Position numbers and translations under genes: made by a program | Part shown: piece after piece, positions 1 to 9,623 of the stretch | Layout of the letters: the number at the start of each line of letters is the position of its first letter | Numbering within the stretch: the first letter of the stretch is position 1 | The notes under the pieces: model-generated | The model's input: only the letters and a program-made list of their open reading frames with translations | What the model was told of the DNA's origin: nothing | Database searches by the model: none | Origin: Actinoallomurus sp963823735 | GTDB taxonomy: Bacteria; Actinomycetota; Actinomycetes; Streptosporangiales; Streptosporangiaceae | NCBI GenBank assembly: GCA_963823735.1 | Contig: CAWGMO010000002.1 | Location: 1-64,000 of the forward strand | Reading direction: 5' to 3' | DNA: 64,000 nucleotides

Positions 1-349
1 CAAGAAGATCGCGCCGTTGTCGGTCGATCGGGACTTGGACGTCAAGGGATGGCTGGACGGGGTGACCACTTTCAACTTCCACCTGCACCTGCCGCACTAC
101 GCGGTGACGACCGACGAACCGGACGTCATCCGCGTTCTGGCCCAGGCAGCCGATCGACCTCTCCAGGCCGGCGCACCCCTTCACGGGAGGCCGGCAACAC
201 CGAGTTCAACATGTTCTTGTGGATGCCCCCCGAGGGGGAACGGGCCGGCGACGTGCTGCTGGCCGACTCCACGATCTTCAGCTCGCTTTTGGGGCGGCGG
301 TACCGAGAGCCTGCGCGCCTTGTGGAAGAACATCGTCTCGGCGCCGTAA
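1..349 (+). pseudogene. 3' end of an unrecognised gene, frame-broken
   Basis: Two overlapping frames carry protein-like sequence. The first runs from the window edge to about base 170 (contains FNFHLHLPHY and DEPDVIRVLA); another continues from about 180 (contains EAGNTEFNMFLWMPPEGE, LLADSTIFSSL). A return to the first frame gives ESLRALWKNIVSAP and a TAA stop at 347-349. At least two single-base shifts are needed to read one protein. The stop sits 9 bp before the GTG of the DyP peroxidase gene, so the two probably formed an operon. I do not recognise the family. The 5' end lies outside the window. Whether the shifts are decay or sequence error cannot be decided here. Confidence 0.4.
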
Positions 350-358
350 GGGGTATCG

Positions 359-1657
359 GTGAACACACCCGCCGCGCTCGAGCTCGATGACATTCAGAGC
401 GGGGTCCTCAGCCCGCGACCGCCCGTACGCGGCGACCTACATCCTTTTTCGCATCGATGACCCGAGGCAGGGCCGAGAGCTCAGCGGCGCGTGGGCGCCG
501 TGGTGGCGTCGGCCGCCGACACCACGAGCCCGCGGGCGACACCGGGGTCAGCGTCGCGCTGACCTTCACCGGCCTGAAAGCCCTCGGAGTCCCACCCTAA
601 GCTCTGGAGAGCTTCGCCTGGGAGTTCCACAGGGAATGGCCGCGCGCGCCGCGGCATGGGCGAGCCGGCGAAAGCGCCCCCGAGCACTGGGAGGCGCCGC
701 TGGGCACAACGACGTCCACGTGGTGCTCACGGCCGTGGCCCCGACGGACCCGCTGCGGGCGGCCCTCGACCGCGCCCGCCAGGCCATCAGGACCTGCCCG
801 GGGTCGACGCGATCTGGCGCCAGGACTGCACGTGCTCCCCACCGGGACCGAGCCCTTCGGCTTCAGGGACGGCATCGGCCACCCGGCCATGGAAGGCAGC
901 GGCATCCCCGGCAGCAACCCGCACGAGCCACCGCTCAAGGCCGGCGAGTTCGTGCTCGGTTACGCGGACGAGCCCGGCGGCTCCCCTGACCCCGCAGCCC
1001 GAGGTCCTGGGCCGCAACGGCACGTACGTCGCGTTCCGCAAGCTTCACCAGCGGGTGGCCACGTTCCGCCGCTACCTCGACGACAACGCCACGGGCCCCG
1101 AGGACGAGGAGCGGCTCGCCGCCAAGATCATGGGGCGCTGGCGCAGCGGCGCGCCGCTGGCGCTAGCCCCCATGCGACGACCCGGTCTGGGCGCCGACCC
1201 GCGGCGCAACAACGCCTTCCTGTACGAACACGAGACCGGCGGGGTTCATCACGCCCGCCGGCTCCACATTCGCCGGTCAACCCGCGCGACTCGGCGGTCG
1301 CCGGCGAGCCCGGCTGCACCGGATGATCCGGCGCGGCACGGCTACGGCCCGTCGCTGCCCGACGGCGTGCTGGAGGACGACGGCGCCGACGCGGCCTGAT
1401 GTTCGCCTTCATCGGAGCGCACCTGGGCCGGCAGTTCGAGTTCGTCCAGTCCGAGTGGATGAACGACGGCGACTTCTTCGGCGCGGGCGACGACGTGACC
1501 CGTATCGGTCGGCGACGGGCCGCGAGTTCACCATCCCCCGGCGGCCGCTCCGACGGCGCCTGCGGGCTTGCCGCGCTTCGTCGTCACCCGCGGCGGCGAG
1601 TACTGCTTCATGCCCGGCCTGCGCGCCCTGCGCTGGCTCGCTGACCTCCGCGACTGA
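359..1657 (+). pseudogene. DyP-type heme peroxidase, multiply frameshifted
   Basis: Piecing three frames together gives an almost complete dye-decolorising peroxidase. It has an N-terminal LDDIQSGVL segment just after a GTG start at 359, then YILFRIDDP near 437, and the family signature GFRDGIGHP with the GxxDG motif near 860. Next come NGTYVAFRKLHQRV near 1015, a HIRRVNPRDS segment with the proximal heme histidine near 1265, FEFVQSEWMNDGDFF near 1435, and a C-terminus GGEYCFMPGLRALRW ending in TGA at 1655-1657. DyP enzymes use hydrogen peroxide to oxidise dyes and phenolics. At least five frame changes and an in-frame stop interrupt the gene. It is either a decaying gene or a poorly sequenced one; the family call itself is secure. 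Confidence 0.8.
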
Positions 1658-1671
1658 GACCTGGGGAGGTC

Positions 1672-2552
1672 ATGGAAACGCTGCGTCTGCTGTTCAACTA
1701 GACACCGTGATCTTCATCGCGGCCACCATGTTCGCCGCCGGTCTGGGGACCACGCTGCCGGCGTTGCGCGCGATCGTCACCACCCCGTTGCTGCTGGTCC
1801 TGGCGCTTCTGGCCAACCTGGTGGTCGTCCCGCTGCTGGGCTGGGGCATCGCCACGCTGTTCGGCCTGCCCGCCGCTGTGTTCATCGCGATCGTGCTGGC
1901 CGCCTCATCGCCAGGCGGGCCGTTCGGGGCGAAACTGGGAATGATCCAAAAAGGAGATGTGGTCGCGGGCGCGGCGATGCAGGTGTTGCTCGCCGCCGCC
2001 GGCAGCGTCACCTTCGGCCTGACGGCCAACGCCATCCTCACCACCGCCAACGTCGGCAACGCGATCTCCCTGCCCGTCGCGGCGCTCTGTACGGACCGTG
2101 GCCGTCCTGCAGCTCATCCCGTTCGCCGTCGGCCTCATCGTCCGCCGCTACGCGCCGGAAACGGCAGGGTCCCGGCATCCCGTCACCGTCACGGTCTCGA
2201 ACGTGACGTTCCTGATCGTGCTCGCCGGGATGTTGCTGGGGAACTGGCGCGACGTCGTCGCGCTCGTCAAACTCCCGCACCCCGCTCGCCGGATTTGTCC
2301 TCGCCGCGGCCGCCTTCGCCGCCGGCACCCTGCTGGCCACCCTGCAGCTCACCGGCGCGCCGCACCACCATGGGAGCCGTCGCGGCCGTACGCAACGCCG
2401 GCCCCGCCCTCGCCGCCGTCGGAATCGCCTTCAGTGACACACCGGCCGTACTGGGGGCACTGGCCACGGTCCTGCTCAGCGGCCTCGCCGCGGCCCTGCC
2501 GATCGCCGCGGTGCTCAGCCGCCGGCGGGCGGACCAGCGACCCGGCCGGTGA
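1672..2552 (+). pseudogene. BASS-family (bile acid:sodium symporter-like) transporter, frameshifted
   Basis: ATG at 1672 follows a GGGGAGG ribosome-binding site and lies 14 bp after the peroxidase stop. The reading frame METLRLLFN hits a stop after nine codons. A +1 frame then continues with strongly hydrophobic segments (VIFIAATMFAAGLGTTLPAL, LLLVLALLANLVVVPLLGW, FIAIVLAASSPGGPFGAKLG), typical of the ten-helix BASS fold. The frame changes again near 2090 (LQLIPFAVGLIVRRYAPE, NVTFLIVLAGMLLGNW) and near 2280-2370 (AVRNAGPALAAVGIAF). Family members carry organic anions with sodium; the substrate here is unknown. At least three frameshifts mean that no complete protein can be made as written. 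Confidence 0.65.
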
Positions 2553-2760
2553 CGGCCTGCGACTCCTGCTCGCCCATCTCCCGCAGCGGCACGTCGTCGT
2601 GGTCGCCGAGGATGACGCCGACCCAGCCGGTGTACGGGTAGACGGTCCAGTTGGCGCCGACACCGGGGTTGGCGCCGCCGCGCCCGCCGCCACCCACTGG
2701 CCGTCGACGATATGGACCGAGGGCGGCGCGTAGTCCCTGATCGGCGAACCGACTGTCGCC
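2550..2760 (-). pseudogene. Remnant of the C-terminus of a serine hydrolase (beta-lactamase-like)
   Basis: On the minus strand, a short stretch reads PGVGANWTVYPYTGWVGVI followed by DDVPLREM and QESQAVTG. This resembles the C-terminal end of class C beta-lactamase/D-aminopeptidase-type serine hydrolases, which often end with a GVGANWTxYPDTGW-like strand. A neighbouring frame (DYAPPSVHIVDGQWVAAG, bases 2690-2735) may be the preceding piece. The catalytic SxxK and YxN regions are absent from the window, so this is only a fragment of about 70 codons squeezed between the BASS gene and the SnoaL gene. The identification rests on resemblance from memory. Confidence 0.35.
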
Positions 2761-2874
2761 GTGCCTCCACGCAAGACGGAAGACCGTTGCGGTGGCGTAC
2801 GCGATTTTCGATACGCCCGCGATACACCGGATGGCTTGACCTTGACACCGGCGGCAGCCCTTACGTTGGCGCCC

Positions 2875-3255
2875 ATGTGTGAGGACACCCTGCTCGAACA
2901 TGACCAGTACTTCTTCCAAGCCCTGATGGACGCGGACACCGCCCGGCTGGAAACGCTCCTCGCCGAGGACTTCGTGCTGGTGGGCGTCGAGGACGGCGCG
3001 GTCGCGGGCAAGGCCGCTCTCCTCTAGCTGATCACCAGTGGCGCTCTCCGCTTCCCGGCGATCGGGTCCTTCCCCGAGGAGGCCATCGTCCGCCGTGTCG
3101 GTGACGTCGGTCTGGTCGTCGGCCGTACGAGCATGACGTTCGAGAACCCGGATGGGACGACGTTGAGTGCGAGCAGCCGCTACACGCACGTCTTCGCCGC
3201 CGGCGCCTCCGGCACGTGGCGTCTGGTCTCCGCCCAGGGCACGGCGATCAAGTGA
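2875..3255 (+). pseudogene. SnoaL/DUF4440-like NTF2-fold protein with an in-frame TAG
   Basis: ATG at 2875 opens MCEDTLLEHDQYFFQALMDAD, the usual first helix of DUF4440/SnoaL-like proteins, and continues TLLAEDFVLVGVEDGAVAGKAALL. A TAG at 3025-3027 then interrupts the frame. The same frame continues without further breaks (LITSGALRFPAIG, VVGRTSMTFENPDGT, SRYTHVFAAGASGTWRLVSA) to TGA at 3253-3255. Without the TAG the product is 126 residues, the normal size for the family. One substitution, for example in a glutamate or glutamine codon, explains the stop. It could be a nonsense mutation or a base-call error; I see no reason to propose recoding. Confidence 0.7.
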
Positions 3256-3256
3256 G

Positions 3257-3287
3257 AACCCCTGGCCGGGTGACCCGGCCAGGGGTT
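3257..3287. terminator. Strong bidirectional hairpin terminator
   Basis: A perfect inverted repeat has 14-bp arms (AACCCCTGGCCGGG and its complement) around a 3-base loop, TGA. It starts one base after the stop of the SnoaL-like gene and ends 15 bases before the stop of the converging phosphoesterase gene. The arms end in short A and T runs. Position and symmetry make it a terminator for both convergent transcripts. It is the only convergent junction in the window where I see such a hairpin. Confidence 0.85.
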
Positions 3288-3302
3288 GTGATCAGGCAGG
3301 CG

Positions 3303-6036
3303 TCAGCCGTCCGAGCCCGATGACGGGATGTACCCGCCCGGCACCTGGTCCGGGGCGTAGACCTCGTCTTGCCCGGGTAGGGCGTGGTCCATCCGTGCGT
3401 CTGGTACCAGGTCAAGTGGTTCATCTGGAGCGGGTTGGCGTAGTCGGTGACGCGTCGGGCCCGGTCAGGCGCTGCTTGCGCTCTTCCAGTGCTGCCACTT
3501 GGACCCAGCGCCTTCTTGTCCGCCGGCACCATGGTCGACGGCTGGGCGGCTTGTACTGAGGCGGGACGGGGTCGGTGCCGCAGCCCGGCGGGGCGGCGCC
3601 CAGGGTCAGTGACGTGCGGTTCGGTACGGCGGTGAACGGCGTGAAGTCGGGCCGGGGGGTGAAGGCCGCGCCATCGGGGTGGCCGCGGTGTCCTTCTGGT
3701 TCATCGGGTGGACACCGAGGATCTGCTCGATGGTCCGGATCATGGTGATCTGCGAGTAGTAGTGGCTGTCGACCGCGCCGTGCTGGGCCCAGGGGCTGAT
3801 GATCTGCACCGGGGCGCGGTGGCCGTCCATGTGGTCCAGGCCCGCCTGGGAGTCGTCCTCGACAATGAAGATCGCCGAGTCCTTCCAGTACTGGCTATGC
3901 GAGATGGTGTCGACCATCTTGCCGACCGCCAGGTCGTTGTCGGCGACCTGGGCGGCGGCGTTCGGCGGGCTGCCGGTGTGGTCGCTGGACAGCCAGAACA
4001 TGTTCAGGTTGGCGGGGCCGTTCTTCTCGAAGTCACGCTTCCAGATCTCGTACCGGTAGATGTCCGGGACGCTGGTGTCGAACTTCGGGAAGCCGTGCAC
4101 CGACACGTCGTTGAGCGACGGGATCGGCGACGACGAGTCGAGCGGGTAGGCGGTGTCCTGGCCGGTCGACTGCCATGTTCTTGGTGTCGCAGTAGAGGTT
4201 CTGCCAGGTCGCGGCGGCCGGCTTGGTGAGGAACTGCTGGAATTCGCCGAAGTCGCGTACGGCTGGTGCTGGCCGCCTGCGCGCCGCTCCACAGGAAACC
4301 GGTCCGCTGGTGGCCGAGGGCGTCGTCCTCGGTGTCGTAGCTGCGCAGGTACTCACCGGCCAAGGACTCGGTGTACTCCGGGTCGTCGGCCTGCATCAGC
4401 CAGTTGTGGCCCTCGGCGGAGTTCGTGCCGATGTCGTACGTGTTGTCGTACAGCCCGAACTGGTCGGTCAGCGCGTGCTGGTTCGGCGTGACGTTCTCGC
4501 CGAACTGCGTCAGCGCCGGGTCGCCGTTGCCCTTGGCGATGTCGCCGTAGAGCTGGTCGTAGGTCCGGTTCTCCTTGACGAGCAGGGAGACGTGCTTGAT
4601 CGTCGAGGGGTCGCCGAGGCGCCGCGGGACCGGCACCGGCTGCGCGCGTGGCCGTTGGACCACTGGACCGAGCCCGGGGTCCAGCCGTTCTGCTGGAAGA
4701 CCCTGGCCGTGTACAGCCTGGTCAGGAGGTCGCTCGGCAGCGTGAACCGCTGCAGGCTCGACGTCGTGTCGTGGGTGCCGTGCCCGGCGGCGTTGAGGGG
4801 TCGGCGGGCGTCGACGCCGCGAGTGTTGGAGACCAGTACGTTCTTGCCGACCGTGGTGATCTCGGCGGGGAAGTAGTCCGTGGGGAGCAGGCCGACGAAG
4901 CTGACGGGCTCCAGCGGCTTGGTGTACCGGTAGACGGCGATGGCGTTGGCGCGGCCGAGGGTCACGAGCAGGTGGCCGTCGTCGGTGAGCGTCACCGCGT
5001 TGGGCTCGTAACCCACCGACGCCTCCGGCCACGGCTGCGTGGCGATGGTCTGTACGACCTTGTCGCGGGCGGTGTCGATGACCGACACGTTGTTGGTGGC
5101 GGTGTTGGTGACGAACAGCGCGCCGTTCTTGGCGTACAGGGCCGTGGGGTGCAGGCCCACGTCGATGCTGGCGACGGCGGCCGGGTTCGCCAGGTCGATG
5201 ACGCTGACCGTGCCGGTGGTGGTGGCACCGGTCTTCGGGTCGGCGGGCACCTGGGTGTTGTAGGAGTTGATCGGCGGTGTCGCCCGGCTTGGCCGGGCGG
5301 CCGCCCTCGTTGCTGACGTAGAGCTTGTTCCCGACCTTGACCAAGTCGCGCGGGGCGTTGCCCACGGCCCAGCTCTGCTGGACGGCCCCGGTCGCCGCGT
5401 CGAGGGCGACCACGCGGTTCTGGCCGTTGACGGCGACGTACACGGTCTTGCCGTCGGCGGAGAACACCGGTGCGGCGGCGAGCGCGTGCTTGGGCCCGTC
5501 CGCCGGGATCGTGATGGACACCGGCGTGGAGAGGGTGCCGTCCGGGTTCACGGTGAACTTCGAGTAGCCGTTGGTCTGGCCCAGCCACAGCTGCGAACCG
5601 TCGGGCGAGTACGTCGGGCCTTCCTGGCCCACGTCGTTGCCCTTGATGCGCAGGTCCGCCGCCGCGGAGTTGCCGATGGTCTGCTGAACCTTCCAGCTCT
5701 TCAGGTCGACGATGACGAGCGCCATCCCGCCGTCGGTGACCGAGGCGGCGAGGTGGGTGCCGTCCGGGCTGGCCGAGGACGACATGATCTTGCCGTTGTT
5801 GATGACCAGCCGGTCGCCGATCGGCTTGATGTACTGGTCGGCGGACACGACCTGGCCCTTGGCGGTGACCTGGCCGACCTGGCCGAGGCCGAACTCCCGT
5901 GTCGACGCGTAGCCGATGCCGGAGCAGACGGCGAGGACCGCGATGCTGGTGGTGCCGGCCGCGAGGATGTGCAGCCGGCCGCGTTACGGAAGAGCCCGGA
6001 ACGGCTCTTCACCACGCGCTGACGAGTGACCTGCAT
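3303..6036 (-). pseudogene. YncE-type beta-propeller/phosphoesterase (alkaline phosphatase-like) fusion, frameshifted
   Basis: The start is ATG at 6036 (MQVTRQRV) with AAGGA six bases upstream; an ATG at 6042 overlaps the stop of the permease gene. After a basic N-terminus and a hydrophobic anchor (IAVLAVCSGIGYA), a YVTN/YncE beta-propeller follows (SADGKTVYVAVNGQNRVVAL, GTVSVIDLANPAAV, NNVSVIDTARDKVV). A phosphoesterase domain comes next (HVSLLVKENRTYDQLYGD, FGLYDNTYDIGTNSAEGHNW, FIVEDDSQAGLDHMDGHRAP, MIRTIEQILGVHPMNQ). Such bifunctional YncE/alkaline-phosphatase-superfamily proteins are exported or membrane-anchored and cleave phosphoesters; the substrate is unknown. Frame changes near 5980, 5265, 4640, 4260, 4170, 3640 and 3380 break the gene. 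It is the last gene after the ABC exporter. Confidence 0.75.
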
Positions 6037-6038
6037 AT

Positions 6039-7392
6039 TCATTCCTTCGGAATGCTCGAGAGCAGGTCGACGTTTCCGTCGAACTGCCACAAGGGGTTGG
6101 GTGCGTCCCCGGTCTCGGTGCGAACCGGGAAGTAGCCGTTGACCTCCTTAGGCCCGTCTCCGTCGGCGACGTACCGCCCGTCCGCGGTGACGTCGAGCTG
6201 GTAGATGGCGTTGCCCACGGAGGCCGTTCCGGGCAGATGCCAGTACACGACACAGCGCCAGTCGTTGCCCGGGCCCTGGTCGGCGACGCGGTAGCCGCCC
6301 TTGTCGCACGTCGCGGTGGAGCGCAGCTGCCCTTCGGTGACGTCGGGGCGGTGGAGCTCCCGCGTCTGTAGCCGGTAGAGGTGCGCGTACGCCGTGGCGA
6401 GACAGGTCTGCAGCTTGACCTGCTCGATCCCCGAACCCTTGGCCGGGGTCGCGGTGGTGAGGACGACCACGGTGAGCGCGACCAGACCGGCCAGGGGCAG
6501 CACCCCCGACACGAGGACGCGCCGGCCCGACCCGTCGTACGCAGGTCGGTGAAGTCGCGGCGCAGGAACAGGTAGTACGCGAACCCGGTGGCGACGGCCG
6601 CCCACGCCAGGCTCACCACGAGACCGACGAGGATCGGGCCGGTCTGCGCCGGGCTGGTGAACAGCCCGCGCCAGGCGAGGAACGCGTGGCTCGGCAGGGC
6701 CAGCTGTACGGCCACGGGCAGCGGGAGCAGCTGCGTGAGCTGCAACGCGAAGGCGAGGAGCGCGGGCATCAGCAGCCCCATCGTGGAGCGGCCCAGCGCC
6801 ACCGACCGAGGAGGCCGACGGCGGCGAACGCCAGCGTCGGCGCCAGCACGCACACCCAGGCGAGCAGGACCGTACCGGCCGCGTCGCCGGGGCTGAGGAG
6901 ATGGCCGTCCAGGCCGGCGAGCGGCCGGTTCCCGACCGCGGCCAGGCCGCCGGCGATGCCCGACGCTGCCAGCCCCGCCACCAGCAGCAGAAGCACGGTG
7001 AGGGTGGCGAGACCCTTCGCGACGAAGATCCTTCTGGGCGAGCGGACCGCCACGAGGAGATGGCGCCAGGTGCCCAGGCGGTCCTCGGTGGCGAAGACGT
7101 CGCCGGCGACCAGCGCCGTCAGCAGCGGGAGCGCCCAGCTACGCGAGAAGTCCAGGACGACCAGTGCCCCGGCCCAGCCGGTCGCGTGCATCCAGCGGCC
7201 GAAGACCGTGTCGGCGGGCAGCGCGCTCTGCTGGCTCACCGCCGCCACGAAGACGGCGGGCGCGATCCAGCAGGCGAGCAGCAGCACGCGGATCCGCCAC
7301 TGCGACAGCAGCTTGACCAGCTCGAACCGGTAGCCACGCAGCACCGGCGCCGGCCGGGCGCCGGTCTCGGGCGGTGCGACGGTCGCGGTCAT
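6039..7392 (-). pseudogene. ABC transporter permease with C-terminal extension, two frameshifts
   Basis: ATG at 7390-7392 overlaps the TGA of the ATPase gene (ATGA), so translation is probably coupled. The first frame gives a conserved ABC-2 style start (GYRFELVKLLSQWRIRVLL), several hydrophobic helices and a DVFATEDRLGTWRHLL loop. Near 6810 the frame shifts to more membrane segments (LLMPALLAFALQLTQLLPLP, VGLVVSLAWAAVATGFAYYL). Near 6530 it shifts again to a last helix (LAGLVALTVVVL) and an extracytoplasmic tail with cysteines in LQTCLATAYAHLY and VVYWHLPGTASVGNAIYQLD. Its TGA at 6039-6041 overlaps an ATG of the phosphoesterase gene. The intact protein would have about 450 residues. Confidence 0.7.
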
Positions 7393-8321
7393 GAGGTCTC
7401 CTCCGTCGCGCCGGTCAGGGCCAGGAACGCGGCTTCGAGCGGCGGCACCACGGGCGCCAGCTCCCGTACGGCGACGCTTGCGTGCACCAGCCGCACCAAC
7501 AGGTCGTCGAGGACCGGGACGGGCCCGCGGACCACGAGTACGTCGGTGTCCTCGCCGGACACGACGTGGAGCCCCGGGGTGTCCAGCGCCACCGCGCGGC
7601 CGGCGGCCGGGTCGGAGGTCAGCAGCCGGTAGTCGAGCTCGCCGCTCTCGGCGGCGAGCTTGGCCACCGGCCCGGAGAAGACGACACGTCCGGTGGCGAG
7701 CAGGGTGACCTCGGAGCACAGCGCGGCGAGGTCGTCCATCCGGTGGCTGGAGACGACGACCGCGGTGCCGTTCTCGGCGAGCCCGGTGATGACGCGGTGC
7801 ACGTGGCGCTTGCCGGCCGGGTCCAGGCCGTTGGCCGGCTCGTCGAGGACGAGCAGCCGCGGTGTCGTGAGCAGCGCGGCGGCCAGGCCGAGCCGCTGGC
7901 GCATGCCCAGCGAGAAGCCGCGGATCCGGTCGTCGGCGACGTCGGTGAGCCCGACCTGCGCCAGCGCGTCGTCGACGCCGGCCGTACGCCCGGTGTCATG
8001 CCCGCGCAGCGCGGCCAGGGCCGAGAGGTTCTGCCGGGCGGTGAGCGACGGGTAGAGCCCGGGCCCGTCGACGAAGCCCGCGACGCCGTCGGGGACGGAG
8101 AGCGTCCGCCCGACCGGCGTACCCAGGATCTCCAGGCTGCCGCGGTCCGCGACCGCCAGACCCAGCAGCAGACCGAGGAGCGTCGTCTTGCCCGCACCGT
8201 TCGGCCCGACCAGACCGTGGACCTGACCAGCGGCGACGTCGAGGTCGACGCCGTCGAGGGCGATCACATCACCGAAGGACTTCCCGATCCCGCGACCCCG
8301 TACCGCGGGGCTTTTCTGCAT
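7389..8321 (-). CDS. ABC transporter ATP-binding protein
   Basis: 310 residues. The chosen ATG at 8321 has AGGGAG nine bases upstream; the frame is open further back, but the extra sequence is arginine-rich and not family-like. Walker A GPNGAGKT is at residues 39-46, the signature FSLGMRQRL is near 140, and Walker B LLVLDEPANGLDP with a following VSSHRMDD switch region is clear. These features mark the ATPase of an ABC-2 exporter of the CcmA/bacitracin type. The C-terminal 90 residues form the usual extra domain. It is coupled by a 4-bp overlap to the permease and lies downstream of an ArsR-type regulator on the same strand. The substrate is not predictable. Confidence 0.92.
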   Translation of the reverse strand: MQKSPAVRGRGIGKSFGDVIALDGVDLDVAAGQVHGLVGPNGAGKTTLLGLLLGLAVADRGSLEILGTPVGRTLSVPDGVAGFVDGPGLYPSLTARQNLSALAALRGHDTGRTAGVDDALAQVGLTDVADDRIRGFSLGMRQRLGLAAALLTTPRLLVLDEPANGLDPAGKRHVHRVITGLAENGTAVVVSSHRMDDLAALCSEVTLLATGRVVFSGPVAKLAAESGELDYRLLTSDPAAGRAVALDTPGLHVVSGEDTDVLVVRGPVPVLDDLLVRLVHASVAVRELAPVVPPLEAAFLALTGATEETS

Positions 8322-8393
8322 GCCGGTCTCCCTTGGCTCGAACAGCGGCAAGGGAAACCTAGAGATCGCGGTTTGCCGTGAATGGGCGCGTAG

Positions 8394-8442
8394 GGGAACT
8401 TTGGGCGAAACGTGCCGGGACCTTCGTCGCCGCGGGAACTTT
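8394..8442. repeat. Pair of 9-bp direct repeats in front of the ABC exporter operon
   Basis: GGGAACTTT occurs at 8394-8402 and again at 8434-8442, a centre-to-centre distance of exactly 40 bp, close to four helical turns. The pair fills the 121-bp gap between the ArsR-type regulator (stop at 8443) and the ATPase start at 8321. This is a plausible activator or repressor site for the exporter genes. It is inferred from spacing only. Confidence 0.35.
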
Positions 8443-9417
8443 CTACGTCGCGGCCAACTCGTCACCGAGGGCGCTGCGGCGGTACAGGACCTGCCGTCCG
8501 GCGCGTGCCCGGGTGAGCAGGCCCGTGGCGTGCAGGACGCGCAGATGCTGTGACACGGCGCTCGGGGTCACGCGGAGGCGGCGGGCGAGTTCCGCCGTTG
8601 AGAGTGGCTCCTCCAGGAGGACCAGGAGTCTCGCCCGGGGTACGCCGAGGAGCGAATTCAGCGCCGTCGCGTCGGGTGGCGGCGGCGCGGCCCACAGGGT
8701 CGCCACACCGCGGCTCGGGTACGCCAGCAGCGGGGGTTCGTCCGGGCTGACCGGCGGCGCGGGCTTGTGGGAGAACACCGACGGCACCAGCAGCAGCCCA
8801 CGGCCCGACGCCGCGACGTCGTGACTGCTGATCATCTGGGCGATGTGCAGCACACCGTCGTGCCAGCGCAGGTTCGGGTGCATGTCGGCGAACAGCAGGC
8901 GGGCGCCGCCCATGGACAACCGCCGCGCGCGGTAGGTCATGTCGGCTTCGAGTACGAGGCGCATCCGCGGCCACGCGGGTTCGATGGCGAGGGTCCAGTA
9001 CCGGCGCAGGAGGTCGCAGACGGCGTCCCTGAGCCGGATGACCAGCGCGTCCTCGCCCGTGGCGTCGCGCAGGGCCTCCGGCAGCGCGTCCGGCGCGTGC
9101 GCGGCGACCAGGTCCCTTCGCACCACGTCGGGGGAGGTACGGCGTACGGCGGCGAGTTCCTCGTCGAACGTCGGGGCGAAGCTCGCGGGCCTCGGGGTCA
9201 GGAAGTCGGGGAGGGTGAGGCGCGAGGCGACCAGGGACATCAGCAGGCCGGTGTCGAGCGTGCCGATCCGGCCGAGGACCGACCGGCGCCACGGCAGGTG
9301 CAGGGCGTACAGGCCCGGGTCGCGCAGGACCCGCAGGCTGAGCACCGTCTCGTGTAGAGGCGAGGTGGCGAACCGCGTGTCCGCGAGGTCCTCAACGCCC
9401 AGCTCAAAGGTGACCAT
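8443..9417 (-). CDS. ArsR-family regulator with N-terminal DUF5937-type domain
   Basis: 324 residues from ATG at 9417. The long N-terminal part (VTFELGVEDLADTRFATSPL at the start, then LWAAPPP near 235) is the domain common to large actinomycete ArsR proteins. The last 75 residues are a winged helix (SLLGVPRARLLVLLEEPLST, TAELARRLRVTPSAVSQHLR, RRSALGDELA). No metal-binding cysteine pair is visible in the helix, so it is probably not a metal sensor. It lies immediately upstream of the ABC exporter on the same strand and probably controls it. The divergent MFS gene starts 206 bp away and may also be a target. Confidence 0.85.
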   Translation of the reverse strand: MVTFELGVEDLADTRFATSPLHETVLSLRVLRDPGLYALHLPWRRSVLGRIGTLDTGLLMSLVASRLTLPDFLTPRPASFAPTFDEELAAVRRTSPDVVRRDLVAAHAPDALPEALRDATGEDALVIRLRDAVCDLLRRYWTLAIEPAWPRMRLVLEADMTYRARRLSMGGARLLFADMHPNLRWHDGVLHIAQMISSHDVAASGRGLLLVPSVFSHKPAPPVSPDEPPLLAYPSRGVATLWAAPPPPDATALNSLLGVPRARLLVLLEEPLSTAELARRLRVTPSAVSQHLRVLHATGLLTRARAGRQVLYRRSALGDELAAT

Positions 9418-9490
9418 TAAGCCATACGCTACATCCGTTGGCGGCGGTGCGGCCGTGCCGTGGACTGCACCGCATGACACGCACAGCGGT

Positions 9491-9554
9491 GACCGTACGG
9501 CGCGGCCGTCACGAACGCCGGCGTCGGCTTCGAGGAGATGACCGTACGGCGCGG
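9491..9554. repeat. Two 15-bp direct repeats upstream of the MFS gene
   Basis: GACCGTACGGCGCGG occurs at 9491-9505 and 9540-9554, 49 bp apart, inside the 206-bp region between the divergent ArsR-type and MFS genes. Another CCGTACGG occurs at 9563-9570. CGTACG is a common word in this DNA, so part of the match is compositional. A regulator site is possible. Confidence 0.3.
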
Positions 9555-9623
9555 GGCCGCCGCCGTACGGACCGGCCCGCACCGCCCGTGGAGCGCGCCC
9601 GGCGCCACGACGCGGGCGTCGGC

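Noticed and set aside
3025..3027. Recoding of TAG (pyrrolysine or readthrough)
   Set aside because: No structured element follows and neighbouring genes are broken too; a nonsense change or base error is simpler.
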